A program made the position numbers and the translations under genes. A stretch of 64,000 nucleotides of DNA from Halovivax limisalsi (GTDB taxonomy: Archaea > Halobacteriota > Halobacteria > Halobacteriales > Natrialbaceae): the NCBI RefSeq assembly GCF_023093535.1, contig NZ_CP095757.1:2604001-2668000 (forward strand), written 5' to 3'. This document shows, piece by piece, positions 9,306 through 17,949 of the stretch; position 1 is the stretch's first letter; each line of letters starts with the position of its first letter. The notes below the pieces were generated by a model. It worked only from the letters and a program-made list of their open reading frames with translations. It made no database searches and was not told the origin of the DNA.

Positions 9306-9832
9306 TATTCACCACCCTCCTCTTCGGCGGCCGCTTCCTCTTCGGCCTGTTCCTCGCGGATCTCCTCGACGTTGACGCCGATCGTCCCCTCGGTCCGGCC
9401 GGTGGACTTCGTCCGCTGCCCGCGGACCTTCTGCCCGCGCTTGTGGCGGGCGCCCTTGTAGGAGTCGATCATCTTCATCCGGTTGATGTCCTGCTGGCGC
9501 GTGAGCTGGAGTTCGTTGCCGATCTCGTGGCTCGTCTCGCCGGAGTAGTAGTCACCCGGGCGGTTGGTCAGCCAGTCCGGAACCTCCTCGGCGATCCCTT
9601 CGACCAGCGAGACGACCTCGTCGATCGTCTCCTGTTCGAGGGCACCGAACGTCGCGGTCCGGTCGACATCGGCTTCGTTCGCGACGAGTCGGGCGGTTCG
9701 CCGCCCGATCCCCTGGAGTTCGGTCAGCGATCGCTCGACGGATTTCGTCCCGTCGAGGTCCGTCTGCCCGATCCGAACGAAGTACTGGATGTCTTCGTCT
9801 GTCTCGGTTTCGTCTGGTGTTTCCTCGCTCAT
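9305..9832 (-). CDS. rps13: 30S ribosomal protein S13 (uS13)
   Basis: A 175-residue protein. The first 20 residues are acidic. The body has [14 protein letters not shown] and [13 protein letters not shown] (helix-hairpin-helix), and the basic tail [20 protein letters not shown] reaches the subunit interface. MSEETPDET at 9832 is chosen because the eight extra upstream codons run into the tRNA spacer. It is the first protein gene of the supercluster, directly behind tRNA-Ser. Confidence 0.95.
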   Translation of the reverse strand: MSEETPDETETDEDIQYFVRIGQTDLDGTKSVERSLTELQGIGRRTARLVANEADVDRTATFGALEQETIDEVVSLVEGIAEEVPDWLTNRPGDYYSGETSHEIGNELQLTRQQDINRMKMIDSYKGARHKRGQKVRGQRTKSTGRTEGTIGVNVEEIREEQAEEEAAAEEEGGE

Positions 9833-9905
9833 GTATCGTGTCTGTCTCTGTCTCACCGACGGTACCGGCTGGGCCGGTCCGGCGGTTGGTCTGCGATCGG
9901 ACGGA

Positions 9906-9989
9906 CGTCGTGGCGGGGATTCGAACCCCGGAGGCTTGACGCCACATGGTTAGCAACCATGCGCCTTGGGCCTGCTTGGCTACCACGAC
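9906..9989 (-). tRNA. tRNA-Ser (GCT)
   Basis: An 84-nt class II tRNA on the minus strand. Acceptor GTCGTGG pairs with CCACGAC, with discriminator G. The anticodon stem CATGG/CCATG encloses TTGCTAA with anticodon GCT. The long variable arm GCGTCAAGCC type and T-arm CGGGGTTCGAATCCCCG support serine. CCA is not encoded. It heads the ribosomal supercluster. Confidence 0.97.
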
Positions 9990-10044
9990 CCGTGATCTAT
10001 CGTCGCCCGTGTGGACTCGGGAGCCGACCTCCCTGCAGCGTAGC

Positions 10045-10079
10045 GTACCCGAAATTACACCCCGTCGGGTACATAAGGG
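10045..10079 (-). promoter_or_regulatory. Promoter region with inverted repeat for the tRNA-Ser/ribosomal supercluster
   Basis: A TATA-like CTTATGT (minus strand, about 10073-10079) is immediately followed by a perfect 8-bp inverted repeat, GTACCCGA (10045-10052) and TCGGGTAC (10065-10072), with a 12-nt spacer. The repeat therefore lies across the expected transcription start, a natural place for a repressor or for a 5' RNA hairpin. Confidence 0.45.
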
Positions 10080-10084
10080 CAACG

Positions 10085-10501
10085 AAACGCCTGCAACCAA
10101 CGCCGGGGCGATCGAGGGACGAACGGCGAGCGCATCGGCCACCGACGCCCGACGACGAACCGGTGGGTCGGCTCACAGCGCGGCCGAGGCCGATTCGAAA
10201 CACGGCGACCGTGGAGGGTCGATAATCGATCGGCGCTGAAGCGCTCGTCGTCGGTCGGCGAGATCGACTTTCGTCCGTATCGAAACCGAATTATGTGAAC
10301 GGCGAACTACGTCGACGTGACAGGGAATCCACAATCGGTCCGGCGTGATACCCCGGCAGGCGGATCGGCGATCACGGCGAGCGGGAATTCGCTGGTCCGC
10401 GCTCGCCGGTCGACGAACGGTGTCTCCCGTCGAACTGAGAGACTCCACGATCGAAATGTTATCTACAACGACGGAACTGCTACCATGCATGACCGCGACG
10501 A
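10085..10501. other. Intergenic region between divergent clusters
   Basis: About 415 bp with no ORF I would accept on either strand. It separates the minus-strand supercluster from the plus-strand DUF4129 operon. A weak TATA-like ATGTTATCTA near 10456-10466 could drive the operon. Otherwise it is GC-rich sequence without repeats or RNA landmarks. Confidence 0.6.
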
Positions 10502-10555
10502 GTGACGCACTACCTCGGGACGGTGGTTCTCGGTGACAGTACCGGGTGTCGGTCC

Positions 10556-11506
10556 GTGACCTCGAGAGAGACCGCCCTCCGGCTCACCGCAGCGATCGTG
10601 GCGATTCTTGCTCTCGCAGTCGTCGCGTCGGTCCTCCCCGACGTCATCGAGCCGGCCGGTGGCGGTGGCGGTGGCGTCTCCGACGGCAGCGGGACCAGCC
10701 AGCCGAACGTATCCGGGACGGAACCGGCCCCGGACAATCCCGGTAACGTGCTGTTCCTCCGACTCATCGTCGCCGGGCTCCTCGGCCTGTTCGTCGTGGC
10801 GATCGTCTGGATGGTACTCTACGACCGCCGGGAATTGCTCGCGTTACTCAGGCGGATGGCAGGCGTGGCGGTCGTCGTGGCCATCTTGCTGGCGGTGGTC
10901 GTCGCGGTCATGGAACCGCCGGAACTCGGGCCGATGGAAAACATGACGGGAACCGGCGGCGGAACCGGACCCGGGGAAGCGGGCCCCGCCCCGGGCGACT
11001 CGGGGGAGTCAAACACTGATTCGAATCTGCTTTCCGTAAACGACGTGTTGCTGTTCGCCGTGGTCCTGCTGGCCGTCGTGGCGATCGGCTACGTCCTCAA
11101 ACGGCGCTTGGAACGCGATGACGGGGAGGTCGGGGAGACGCTCCCGGAAGAGACGCCCGCGGAGGAGGTGGCCGACGTCGCGGGAGCGACGGCCGACCGC
11201 ATTCAGTCCGACGTCAACGGGGCCGTCGAGAACGAAGTGTTCCGGGCGTGGAAGCGGATGACCGAAGTACTCCCGGTCGACAATCCGGCATCGAGTACCC
11301 CGGGAGAGTTCGCCGACGCGGCGATCGACGCCGGCTTCGATCCCGACGACGTCGGCGAACTCACCTCGCTCTTCGAGGCCGTACGCTACGGGCCGGCCGA
11401 CGCCACAGATATCGAGACCGACCGTGCCATTTCCATCATGCGACGCATCGAATCGGCCGCTGATACGGACGGACAACTTGAGGCCGCTCCGGGTGAGCGC
11501 GAATGA
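10556..11506 (+). CDS. DUF4129 domain membrane protein
   Basis: About 316 residues from the GTG at 10556; a GTG 18 codons upstream (10502) is an alternative start. One hydrophobic helix near the N-terminus is followed by a Gly-rich exported segment, two central helices, a second Gly/Pro-rich loop and a third membrane pair. The C-terminal 100 residues (FRAWKRMTEVL, STPGEFADAAIDAG, LTSLFEAVRYG) match the DUF4129 domain often found next to DUF58 and transglutaminase genes. It overlaps the next gene by 4 bp (ATGA). Role unknown; the family is usually linked to cell-envelope processes with a MoxR ATPase, which is absent here. Confidence 0.8.
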   Translation: MTSRETALRLTAAIVAILALAVVASVLPDVIEPAGGGGGGVSDGSGTSQPNVSGTEPAPDNPGNVLFLRLIVAGLLGLFVVAIVWMVLYDRRELLALLRRMAGVAVVVAILLAVVVAVMEPPELGPMENMTGTGGGTGPGEAGPAPGDSGESNTDSNLLSVNDVLLFAVVLLAVVAIGYVLKRRLERDDGEVGETLPEETPAEEVADVAGATADRIQSDVNGAVENEVFRAWKRMTEVLPVDNPASSTPGEFADAAIDAGFDPDDVGELTSLFEAVRYGPADATDIETDRAISIMRRIESAADTDGQLEAAPGERE

Positions 11507-13500
11507 GTGCCCCCATCAAGTCGATCGTGCTGGCGCTGGCGCTCGCCTCGCTCGCGTTCGCGATCGGCGTCCTGTTCGACGTGGTCACGTTCAACGCGTC
11601 GACGGCCCTGTTGACGGGACTCGGCGCGCTGGCACTCGCGGGCGCCGCCTCGGGCCTTTCCGACGCCCGCCATCGACCGGACACGCCGTCGACGCCCGTC
11701 CCGGAACGCCGCGTCGAGGCGACGGTGCCCGAAACGTCGCCAGCCGAGGCGCTTTCCGAGTTCGAGGGGCGGGCCGACACCGACCGCAACGAGGCGTACA
11801 CGACCTGGATCGCGCTCCGTCGGATCGCGGCCGAAACGCTGTCGCGTTACACGAAGTACGACGACGCGAGTGCGACCGAAGCGATCGACGCGGGCGCGTG
11901 GACGGACGACGAAACGGCCGCTCGCTACCTCGCGACGGACGAGTCCTCGGTCGAAGACGCCGGGCTCGCGATCCGGGAACGATTCACCACCGGTCGCGAC
12001 CGGCTGCGGCGGGGCGCGATGCGGGCTCGCGTCGAGCGAACCGTCGACGCGATCGCCGCGATCCAGCGCGAGGCGGGTCGGATCGACGACCGGACGACGA
12101 TCGAGGATTCGAACGACGACCGTCCGGTCGGCGACGTGGGCACGCGAACGACGACGCGAGCGCTCGAGGAGTCCGTACCGACCTCCCGCGTCGAGACCGG
12201 CCACTGGTGGGGCGTCGGATCGATCGCGCTGGGGTTGATCGGGCTCGGGGCGATCGCGGAGTTACCCGGCCTGTTGCTCGCCGGAACGGTCGCCGTCGGC
12301 TACGCCGGCTTCGCCCGATCGAGTTCGCCGGACGAGCCGAAACTCGATGTCGAGCGAACCGTCGCTCCCGAGGAGCCGGATCCCGGCGAGCGCGTCACCG
12401 TCGAAACCACGCTGACGAATCGGGGGCCGACGCTGTTCGACGTCCGCTTCATAGACGGGGTGCCGGGCGCACTCTCGGTCGAGGAGGGGAGCCCGCGGAT
12501 CGCGACCCCGCTTCGTGCAGGCGCGTCGGTCACGGTCACCTACGAGGTCGAGGCCAGGCCCGGCACGCACGCGTTCGACCCCGCAATGGTGATCGTCGGC
12601 GACGCCTCGCGGTCGAGCGAGGTGGCGGTCCTCGTCCCGGAATCGACGACAATTGCGTGTCGACCGCGCCTCGAGCCCGCCGAGGCGGCGATTCCGCTCC
12701 GGCTGTCGGCCATCCGCCGCACGGGGCAGCTGACGATCCGGGAGGGCGGGTCGGGGACGGACTTTCACTCGGTGCGGGCCTACCAGTCGGGCGACCCGAT
12801 CAACCGGATCGACTGGAATCGACACGCGCGGACCGGCGAGCTGGCGACGATCCAGTTCCACACCGAGCGGGCCACCCGCGTCCTCCTCGTGATCGACTCG
12901 CGGCGGGAGGCCTACGTCGCGCCGACGCCGTCCGCGATGCACGCCGTCGACCGGTCTGTGGGCGCAGCCGGCCGGATCGCGGCGAGCCTGCTCGACGACG
13001 GCGACGCGGTCGGCCTCTCCGCGATCGGCCCGACGACGCGATCGGGCGGGGAATCGGCCGACGGCGACGAGATTATCGAGAACACCTGCTGGATCCCGCC
13101 GGCGGCCGGCCCCGACCACCGGCTGTCGCTCCGGACCGCGCTGACGGGCCACCCGCAGTTCTCGACCGTTCCCGCGCCCGCGTCGCGGCTGTGGATCTCC
13201 CAGCTCGGCGAACTCAGGCAGCACCTCCGGGGCGAAACCCAGGTGATCCTCTTTACGCCGCTTTCGGACTTCGGGAGCGTGCTCATCGCCAGGCGATTCG
13301 CCTCGCGCGGTCACCCCGTGACGGTCGTCAGCCCCGACCCGACGACCGAGACGACGCCCGAGACGCAGCTCGCACGACTCTGTCGGACGTTGCGTCGCGA
13401 CGATCTCCAGCGAAACGGGATTCCCGTCCTCGACTGGCCGGCCGACGAACGGATCGAGGCGCTGCTCGAACGGTACGCGAACCGGGGTGTCGTCCGATGA
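11503..13500 (+). CDS. DUF7269-DUF58 fusion membrane protein
   Basis: A 665-residue protein in two parts. Residues 1-215 have two N-terminal membrane helices and a soluble region (RRIAAETLSR and AIDAGAWTDDETAARYL) resembling the haloarchaeal DUF7269 family. Residues about 225-665 have a second helix pair and then a DUF58 protein: an Ig-like segment on the outside, then GTDFHSVRAYQSGDPINRID near 415-435 and a vWA-like RVLLVIDSRR. DUF58 proteins usually pair with MoxR ATPases as chaperones in envelope biogenesis. In other haloarchaea these halves are, as I recall, separate genes. It shares ATGA overlaps with both neighbours. Confidence 0.8.
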   Translation: MSAPIKSIVLALALASLAFAIGVLFDVVTFNASTALLTGLGALALAGAASGLSDARHRPDTPSTPVPERRVEATVPETSPAEALSEFEGRADTDRNEAYTTWIALRRIAAETLSRYTKYDDASATEAIDAGAWTDDETAARYLATDESSVEDAGLAIRERFTTGRDRLRRGAMRARVERTVDAIAAIQREAGRIDDRTTIEDSNDDRPVGDVGTRTTTRALEESVPTSRVETGHWWGVGSIALGLIGLGAIAELPGLLLAGTVAVGYAGFARSSSPDEPKLDVERTVAPEEPDPGERVTVETTLTNRGPTLFDVRFIDGVPGALSVEEGSPRIATPLRAGASVTVTYEVEARPGTHAFDPAMVIVGDASRSSEVAVLVPESTTIACRPRLEPAEAAIPLRLSAIRRTGQLTIREGGSGTDFHSVRAYQSGDPINRIDWNRHARTGELATIQFHTERATRVLLVIDSRREAYVAPTPSAMHAVDRSVGAAGRIAASLLDDGDAVGLSAIGPTTRSGGESADGDEIIENTCWIPPAAGPDHRLSLRTALTGHPQFSTVPAPASRLWISQLGELRQHLRGETQVILFTPLSDFGSVLIARRFASRGHPVTVVSPDPTTETTPETQLARLCRTLRRDDLQRNGIPVLDWPADERIEALLERYANRGVVR

Positions 13501-14030
13501 CCGACCTCGATCGGCGACCGACGCGGCTCGCGAGCGTCGTCTCGGTGCTCGCGGCGGTCTGCGTGATCGGCTCGACCCTCGCAAACCCGGTCCCCGCGGC
13601 GCCGCTCGCGATCGTGGCCGCGCTGCTCGTCGCGACGGCGCTCTCGATCGGATCGCGGCCGGTGCTCGACGTCGGCGGCCTCGTCGCGATCGCCGCCGTC
13701 GCGGTCGGCGCCGCCGGGGCGCACCCGGCGTGGCCGCTCGTGGGCGCGGTGGCCGCGATCGTTTCCTGGGACCTCGGGGGCGCGGCGATCAGGCTCGGCC
13801 ACCAGGTCGGCCGGGCGGCGGAGACGACGCGCCTCGAACTCTGGTACGTCGTCACGAGCGTGGGTGTCGGAGCCGGAACCGGCACCGTGGCCTACGCCGC
13901 CTACACGATCGCCGGCGGTGGACTCTCGCTCGACGCCGCGGTGTTGCTGCTCCTCGCGGGCGTCCTCGCGACGCTGGCGCTCGGCGCTCGCTTCGACTGG
14001 GGCGACGGCGGCGTCGGCGTGCTGCGCTGA
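13497..14030 (+). CDS. DUF7519 family membrane protein
   Basis: A 177-residue, almost wholly hydrophobic protein with about five membrane helices and short loops, including WPLVGAVAAIVSWDLGGAA and AVLLLLAGVLATLALGARF. It resembles the small last gene of haloarchaeal DUF4129/DUF58 operons (DUF7519). The ATG overlaps the DUF58 stop (GATGA), so it is translationally coupled. No catalytic motif is visible; a membrane partner of the DUF58 protein is the simplest reading. Confidence 0.75.
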   Translation: MTDLDRRPTRLASVVSVLAAVCVIGSTLANPVPAAPLAIVAALLVATALSIGSRPVLDVGGLVAIAAVAVGAAGAHPAWPLVGAVAAIVSWDLGGAAIRLGHQVGRAAETTRLELWYVVTSVGVGAGTGTVAYAAYTIAGGGLSLDAAVLLLLAGVLATLALGARFDWGDGGVGVLR

Positions 14031-14084
14031 TCGGCCGCGCGGGCCCGCACTCGCGTGTCGCCAGCGACCGCCCGGTGACGCGGT

Positions 14085-15134
14085 TCACTCCGAGACGGGC
14101 GCGTCGACGTATTCCTCGTTGACTTCCCAGCCGCCGTCGTCGTCGCGAACCATGTACTCGCCGTAGAAGGGAACCCGGGTCTCGACGATCGTCCGGAACG
14201 CCTCGCGAATCTCCGATTCGGTCATCGCACCCATCGAGCGGTGATCGTCGGTGCGGTTGAGACAGCCCGTGAGGCGCCCGTCGGGGGTCACTCGAACCCG
14301 GTGGCAGTTCGCACAGAACGTCGGGTTCTCGACCGGATCGACGACCTCGACCATCCCCGCAGGCCCGTCGATCGCGTCGGGCGATTCCGGCGCGACCCCA
14401 TCGGCACCATCGCTCTCCGCCGCATCGTCGTCGGCCGCCCGAATCCAGTACCGGGTTCGATCGTGCATCTCGCGGGTCTCGATCGCGACCGCCCGCTCGG
14501 CCAGCCAGTCGTGGACGCGCTCGATGTCGATCCGCCACTCCGGGTGGCCCGTCAGCTCCGGCATGTACTCGATGAGCTGGAGTCGAAGACCGGGGTTCGC
14601 CGCGACGTGGTCGACCATCTCGGGGACGTAGCCCGCCGTTCGCTCGAAGACCACCGTGTTGAGTTTGACCGGCTGGAGCCCGGCCTCGAGCGCCGCCTCG
14701 ACGCCCGCCAGGACGGCGTCGTACGCGCCCGACTTCGTCACGGCGGCGAATGTCTCGGGGTCCATGGCATCCTGGGAAATGTTGACCCGTTGAAGGCCCG
14801 CCTCGACGAGATCCGCGGCGCGACCGGGGAGGAAGGTTCCGTTCGTCGTCATCGAGATCTCGAGTTCCGAGGGCGTGCGCTCGACGATCTCCTCGAGATC
14901 CGACCGCAACATCGGTTCACCGCCGGTGAACTTGACGGAGTCGACGCCGAACTCGGGGACGATCTCGAGGAATCGAACCACGTCGTCGGCGTCCATCTCG
15001 TCGTCCCGCGGCGCCATCGGCCCTCGCGTGTCGCCCAGCCCCTCGTTGTGGCAGTAGACGCAGTCGAAGTTACACCGATCGGTGAGCGAGACGCGAACGC
15101 CGGTCACCTCCCGCCCGAAATCGTCGGTGAGCAC
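14085..15134 (-). CDS. moaA: GTP 3',8-cyclase MoaA (molybdenum cofactor synthesis)
   Basis: A 349-residue radical SAM enzyme that starts molybdopterin synthesis by cyclising GTP. The radical SAM cysteines are C21, C25 and C28 (CNFDCVYC). The second cluster is held by C274, C277 and C291 ([17 protein letters not shown]). The GTG start at 15134 gives the family N-terminus [10 protein letters not shown] strong TATA, TTTTATA, about 28 nt upstream fits a leaderless message. A 20-residue acidic insert before the second cluster is a halophile embellishment. No other moa gene is nearby. Confidence 0.93.
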   Translation of the reverse strand: MLTDDFGREVTGVRVSLTDRCNFDCVYCHNEGLGDTRGPMAPRDDEMDADDVVRFLEIVPEFGVDSVKFTGGEPMLRSDLEEIVERTPSELEISMTTNGTFLPGRAADLVEAGLQRVNISQDAMDPETFAAVTKSGAYDAVLAGVEAALEAGLQPVKLNTVVFERTAGYVPEMVDHVAANPGLRLQLIEYMPELTGHPEWRIDIERVHDWLAERAVAIETREMHDRTRYWIRAADDDAAESDGADGVAPESPDAIDGPAGMVEVVDPVENPTFCANCHRVRVTPDGRLTGCLNRTDDHRSMGAMTESEIREAFRTIVETRVPFYGEYMVRDDDGGWEVNEEYVDAPVSE

Positions 15135-15154
15135 GGGACTATCTGGGAACCGAG

Positions 15155-15166
15155 CGCGTATAAAAC
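15155..15166 (-). promoter_or_regulatory. TATA box of moaA
   Basis: TGTTTTATACGC on the minus strand, centred about 27 nt before the GTG start. The spacing is what decides the GTG at 15134 over a 13-codon-longer reading. Confidence 0.65.
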
Positions 15167-15329
15167 ACCGCAATGGCAGGGTCCGCGCACCGGCCCCGCT
15201 CGAACTAGACGTCGAGGCACGACGGTCGCGAACCGAACTCCAGCGCCGGGGCCGTCGATCGTCCCGTCGTGCGGACAGTCACGACAGCCTGCAGACCACT
15301 CATTTGACTCCGGGTCGTTGGAAGGGAGT

Positions 15330-15992
15330 ATGGGCACAACCGCGGAACTCGTCATGCCGACCAGCGAGTTCGCACTCGCCCACACGCTCTCGGAAGCGTC
15401 GTCGCTCACCGCCGGGATCGAACCCCTCGTCGCCACCGACCCGGCGCGGGTGATGCCCTACGTCACGTTTCGCGGCCAGCGAGCGGACGTCGACGGGCTC
15501 GAATCGACGCTCGCGGCCGATCCGAGCGTGCGCGAGGCCACCGCACTCACGAACGGAGACGAGACCAGTCGGTTCAGAATCGAGTGGGATCCGACGGTGA
15601 CGGAGACGGTCCGAACCTTGACCGAGACGGACGCGTCGATCCTCGAGGCGACCGCCGAGAACACCCACTGGCGGTTTCGACTCCTCGTCCCCCGCCGGGA
15701 CGACCTGTCTCGAACGTACGACGCGGCCACCGAGGCCGGGCTCACGCTCGACGTCGTTCGGGTCCACGAGATGGAGTCCGACGAACGGAGTCGGTACGGG
15801 CTCACGGACGCGCAACACGAGACGTTGATCCAGGCGCTCGAACACGGCTACTACGAGATCCCCCGCACGGTCGACATGGAAGAACTCGCGACCCACCTCG
15901 AGATTTCTCACCAGGCGCTCTCGGAGCGACTTCGCCGTGCCCACCGCCGACTCGTCACCGAAGCGCTCGACGCGGATGACGACGGTGAGTGA
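15330..15992 (+). CDS. Bat-type helix-turn-helix transcriptional regulator (HTH_10)
   Basis: A 220-residue haloarchaeal regulator. The N-terminal 150 residues are a mixed sensor-like region (SEFALAHTLS, GIEPLVATDPA). The C-terminal 55 residues are the bacterio-opsin activator HTH_10 domain: LTDAQHETLIQALEHGYYEIPR, a segment that begins near 168, then the MEELATHLEISHQALSERLR recognition helix pair. It lacks PAS/GAF domains of Bat itself. It is divergent from moaA and monocistronic; target genes are not evident. Confidence 0.85.
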   Translation: MGTTAELVMPTSEFALAHTLSEASSLTAGIEPLVATDPARVMPYVTFRGQRADVDGLESTLAADPSVREATALTNGDETSRFRIEWDPTVTETVRTLTETDASILEATAENTHWRFRLLVPRRDDLSRTYDAATEAGLTLDVVRVHEMESDERSRYGLTDAQHETLIQALEHGYYEIPRTVDMEELATHLEISHQALSERLRRAHRRLVTEALDADDDGE

Positions 15993-16074
15993 CCGTCTAC
16001 CGATCCGGCTCCCGTCGCCACACCCGGCCCGTTGCGGCACAAAACCTACGCCATTCCCCGTGGAGACCGGACGT

Positions 16075-16287
16075 ATGGACTCGGAGATGCTGACGGACCA
16101 GTGCGATCTGGTCGAACTGATCGAAGCCGAGGGCTGGGAGGTCACGGATCTCGAGCTCACGGCCTACGAGAGCCCCTGGGCCGACGAGGACGACCCCGAA
16201 GCCTCGGTAACGATCACGGCGAGAAAACCCTACACCGACGAGGAGGGCGACGACGGGGACGACGACAGCCCGTTCAAGATCAATTGA
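16075..16287 (+). CDS. Small acidic haloarchaeal protein
   Basis: A 70-residue protein, MDSEMLTDQCDLVELIEAEG at the N-terminus, a central segment with beta-strand pattern (VTDLELTAYES, ASVTITARKPY) and an Asp-rich tail. I do not recognise a named family. The ATG at 16075 is taken because the sequence upstream loses coding character. Single cysteine at residue 10. Confidence 0.65.
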   Translation: MDSEMLTDQCDLVELIEAEGWEVTDLELTAYESPWADEDDPEASVTITARKPYTDEEGDDGDDDSPFKIN

Positions 16288-16298
16288 GCGAGCGTCGT

Positions 16299-16329
16299 CA
16301 ACCAACGGGCGAGCGCCGTCCGTCGGTTG
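16299..16329. terminator. Hairpin and short direct repeats between convergent genes
   Basis: CAACCAACG (16299-16307) can pair, with one mismatch, with CGTCGGTTG (16321-16329). The 13-mer CGTCCGTCGGTTG occurs twice, at 16317-16329 and 16339-16351, a 22-bp period. The region lies between the convergent small acidic gene and rtcB and probably serves as a terminator. Confidence 0.4.
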
Positions 16330-16392
16330 AACGAGGCTCGTCCGTCGGTTGTGCGAGCGCGACACCACTCCCGCGGGACGGCCCGACGGAGG

Positions 16393-17859
16393 CTAGCCCT
16401 TGATATTGCAGACGGGGAACGTCCGGGCGACTTTGTCGCCGATACCGAGTTCGTCCGAGACGCGGACGACCTCGTCGACGTCCTTGTAGACGCCCGGGGC
16501 CTCCTCGGCGACCGTCGCGCCCGACTGGGCCTTCACGAAGATCTGCTGGTCCCGCTCGAGTTCGTCCCGGACGTCGCCGCCCCAGTACTCGTTCTTCGCC
16601 CGCGTCCGACTCATCAGCCGGCCGGCGCCGTGGGCGGTCGAGCCGAACGTCAGGTCCATCGAGCGCTCGCCCCCGCGGAGGACGTAGCTGCCCGCGCCCA
16701 TGCTGCCGGGGATGATGACCGGCTGGCCGACGTCGCGGTAGGCCGCTGGCACCTCGGGGTGGCCGGCCGGGAACGCCCGCGTCGCGCCCTTTCTGTGGAC
16801 GTAGAGTTCCCGTTCGGTTCCGTCCGCGTCGATCGTGTGGGTCTCCTTCTTCGCGATGTTGTGGGCCACGTCGTAGAGGAGGTCCATCTCCATGGCCTCC
16901 CGATCGCGATCGAAGACGCGCTCGAACACGCGCCGGGTCCGGTGCATGATCAGCTGGCGGTTCACCCAGGCGAAGTTGATCGCGGCGTTCATCGCCCCGT
17001 AGTACTCCGCGGCGAGTTGCGAGCCGGCGGGCGCCGCCGCCAACTCCTTGTCGGGAAGCTGCGAGAGCAGCCCCTGGTGGTGCTGTTCGATCTTCCGCAG
17101 GTAGTCGTTACAGGTCTGGTGACCGAGGCCGCGCGAGCCGCAGTGAATGAGGACGACGATCTGGTCCTCCCGGAGTCCGAACGCGTCGGCGACGGCGTCG
17201 TCGTAGACGTCGGTCACGCGCTGGACCTCGAGGAAGTGATTCCCGGAGCCGAGCGAGCCGAGCTGGTTCTTCCCTCGATCCTTCGCCTTCTGGCTCACGA
17301 GCGAGGCATCCGCGCCCGCTCTGACCCCCTCGTCCTCGCAGTGCGTCAGGTCCGACTCGACCGCGTAGTCGTGCTCGAGCGCCCAGTCGACGCCCCGTTC
17401 GAGCACCGCCTCCACGGTGTCGATCCCCGATTCGACGACTCCCCCGCCGCCCAGGCCCGACGGCACGTTCGCGAACAGCGAGTCGACGAGCTCGCGCTCG
17501 CGACCCTGGACGTCCTCGTACGTGAGGTTCGTCTTCATCATTCGCACCCCACAATTGATGTCGTAGCCGACCGCTCCGGGCGAGATACAGCCGGTTTCCG
17601 CGTCCATCGCCCCGACGCCGCCGACGGGGAAGCCGTAGCCCTGGTGGCCGTCGGGCATGCAGATGGCGTAGTTCGTGATCCCCGGGAGGTGCGTCGTGTT
17701 CCGGAGCTGTTCGAGCGTCTTATCGTCCGATATCTCTTCGAGCAGCGATTCGCTCGCGAGAACGCGCGCGGGGACGCGCATCTCTCCCGTTCGGGGGAGC
17801 TCCCAGACGTGCTCGCGAACCCGCTCCAGTTCGAATTCGCCGGCGTCGAACGTGGTCAT
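16393..17859 (-). CDS. rtcB: tRNA-splicing ligase RtcB
   Basis: A 488-residue RNA ligase that joins 2',3'-cyclic phosphate and 5'-OH ends using GTP and Mn, sealing spliced tRNA exons. Metal ligands include Cys103 in YDINCGVRM and histidines in IHCGSRGLGHQ. The guanylylated histidine is in STAHGAGRLMSR. MPDGHQGYGFPVGGV is the family signature. Length is normal with no intein. Its activator archease lies 1.4 kb upstream, separated by a DoxX-like gene. Confidence 0.96.
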   Translation of the reverse strand: MTTFDAGEFELERVREHVWELPRTGEMRVPARVLASESLLEEISDDKTLEQLRNTTHLPGITNYAICMPDGHQGYGFPVGGVGAMDAETGCISPGAVGYDINCGVRMMKTNLTYEDVQGRERELVDSLFANVPSGLGGGGVVESGIDTVEAVLERGVDWALEHDYAVESDLTHCEDEGVRAGADASLVSQKAKDRGKNQLGSLGSGNHFLEVQRVTDVYDDAVADAFGLREDQIVVLIHCGSRGLGHQTCNDYLRKIEQHHQGLLSQLPDKELAAAPAGSQLAAEYYGAMNAAINFAWVNRQLIMHRTRRVFERVFDRDREAMEMDLLYDVAHNIAKKETHTIDADGTERELYVHRKGATRAFPAGHPEVPAAYRDVGQPVIIPGSMGAGSYVLRGGERSMDLTFGSTAHGAGRLMSRTRAKNEYWGGDVRDELERDQQIFVKAQSGATVAEEAPGVYKDVDEVVRVSDELGIGDKVARTFPVCNIKG

Positions 17860-17949
17860 ACGTGACCTTGGCCGGGGTCGCTAAAAGACGTTGGCACGCG
17901 CGATTCCGCGACGTGACCGGCCGTCGGTTCCCACCCGTCGGTCGATCCG

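Noticed and set aside
11424-14030. An 868-codon open frame through the DUF58 gene
   Set aside because: Only the last 177 codons, from the ATG at 13497, look like a real protein; the rest is Arg-rich out-of-frame sequence of the DUF58 gene.
16315-16360. Tandem repeat as a replication or integration element
   Set aside because: Just two 13-bp copies between convergent genes; a terminator-associated duplication is simpler.
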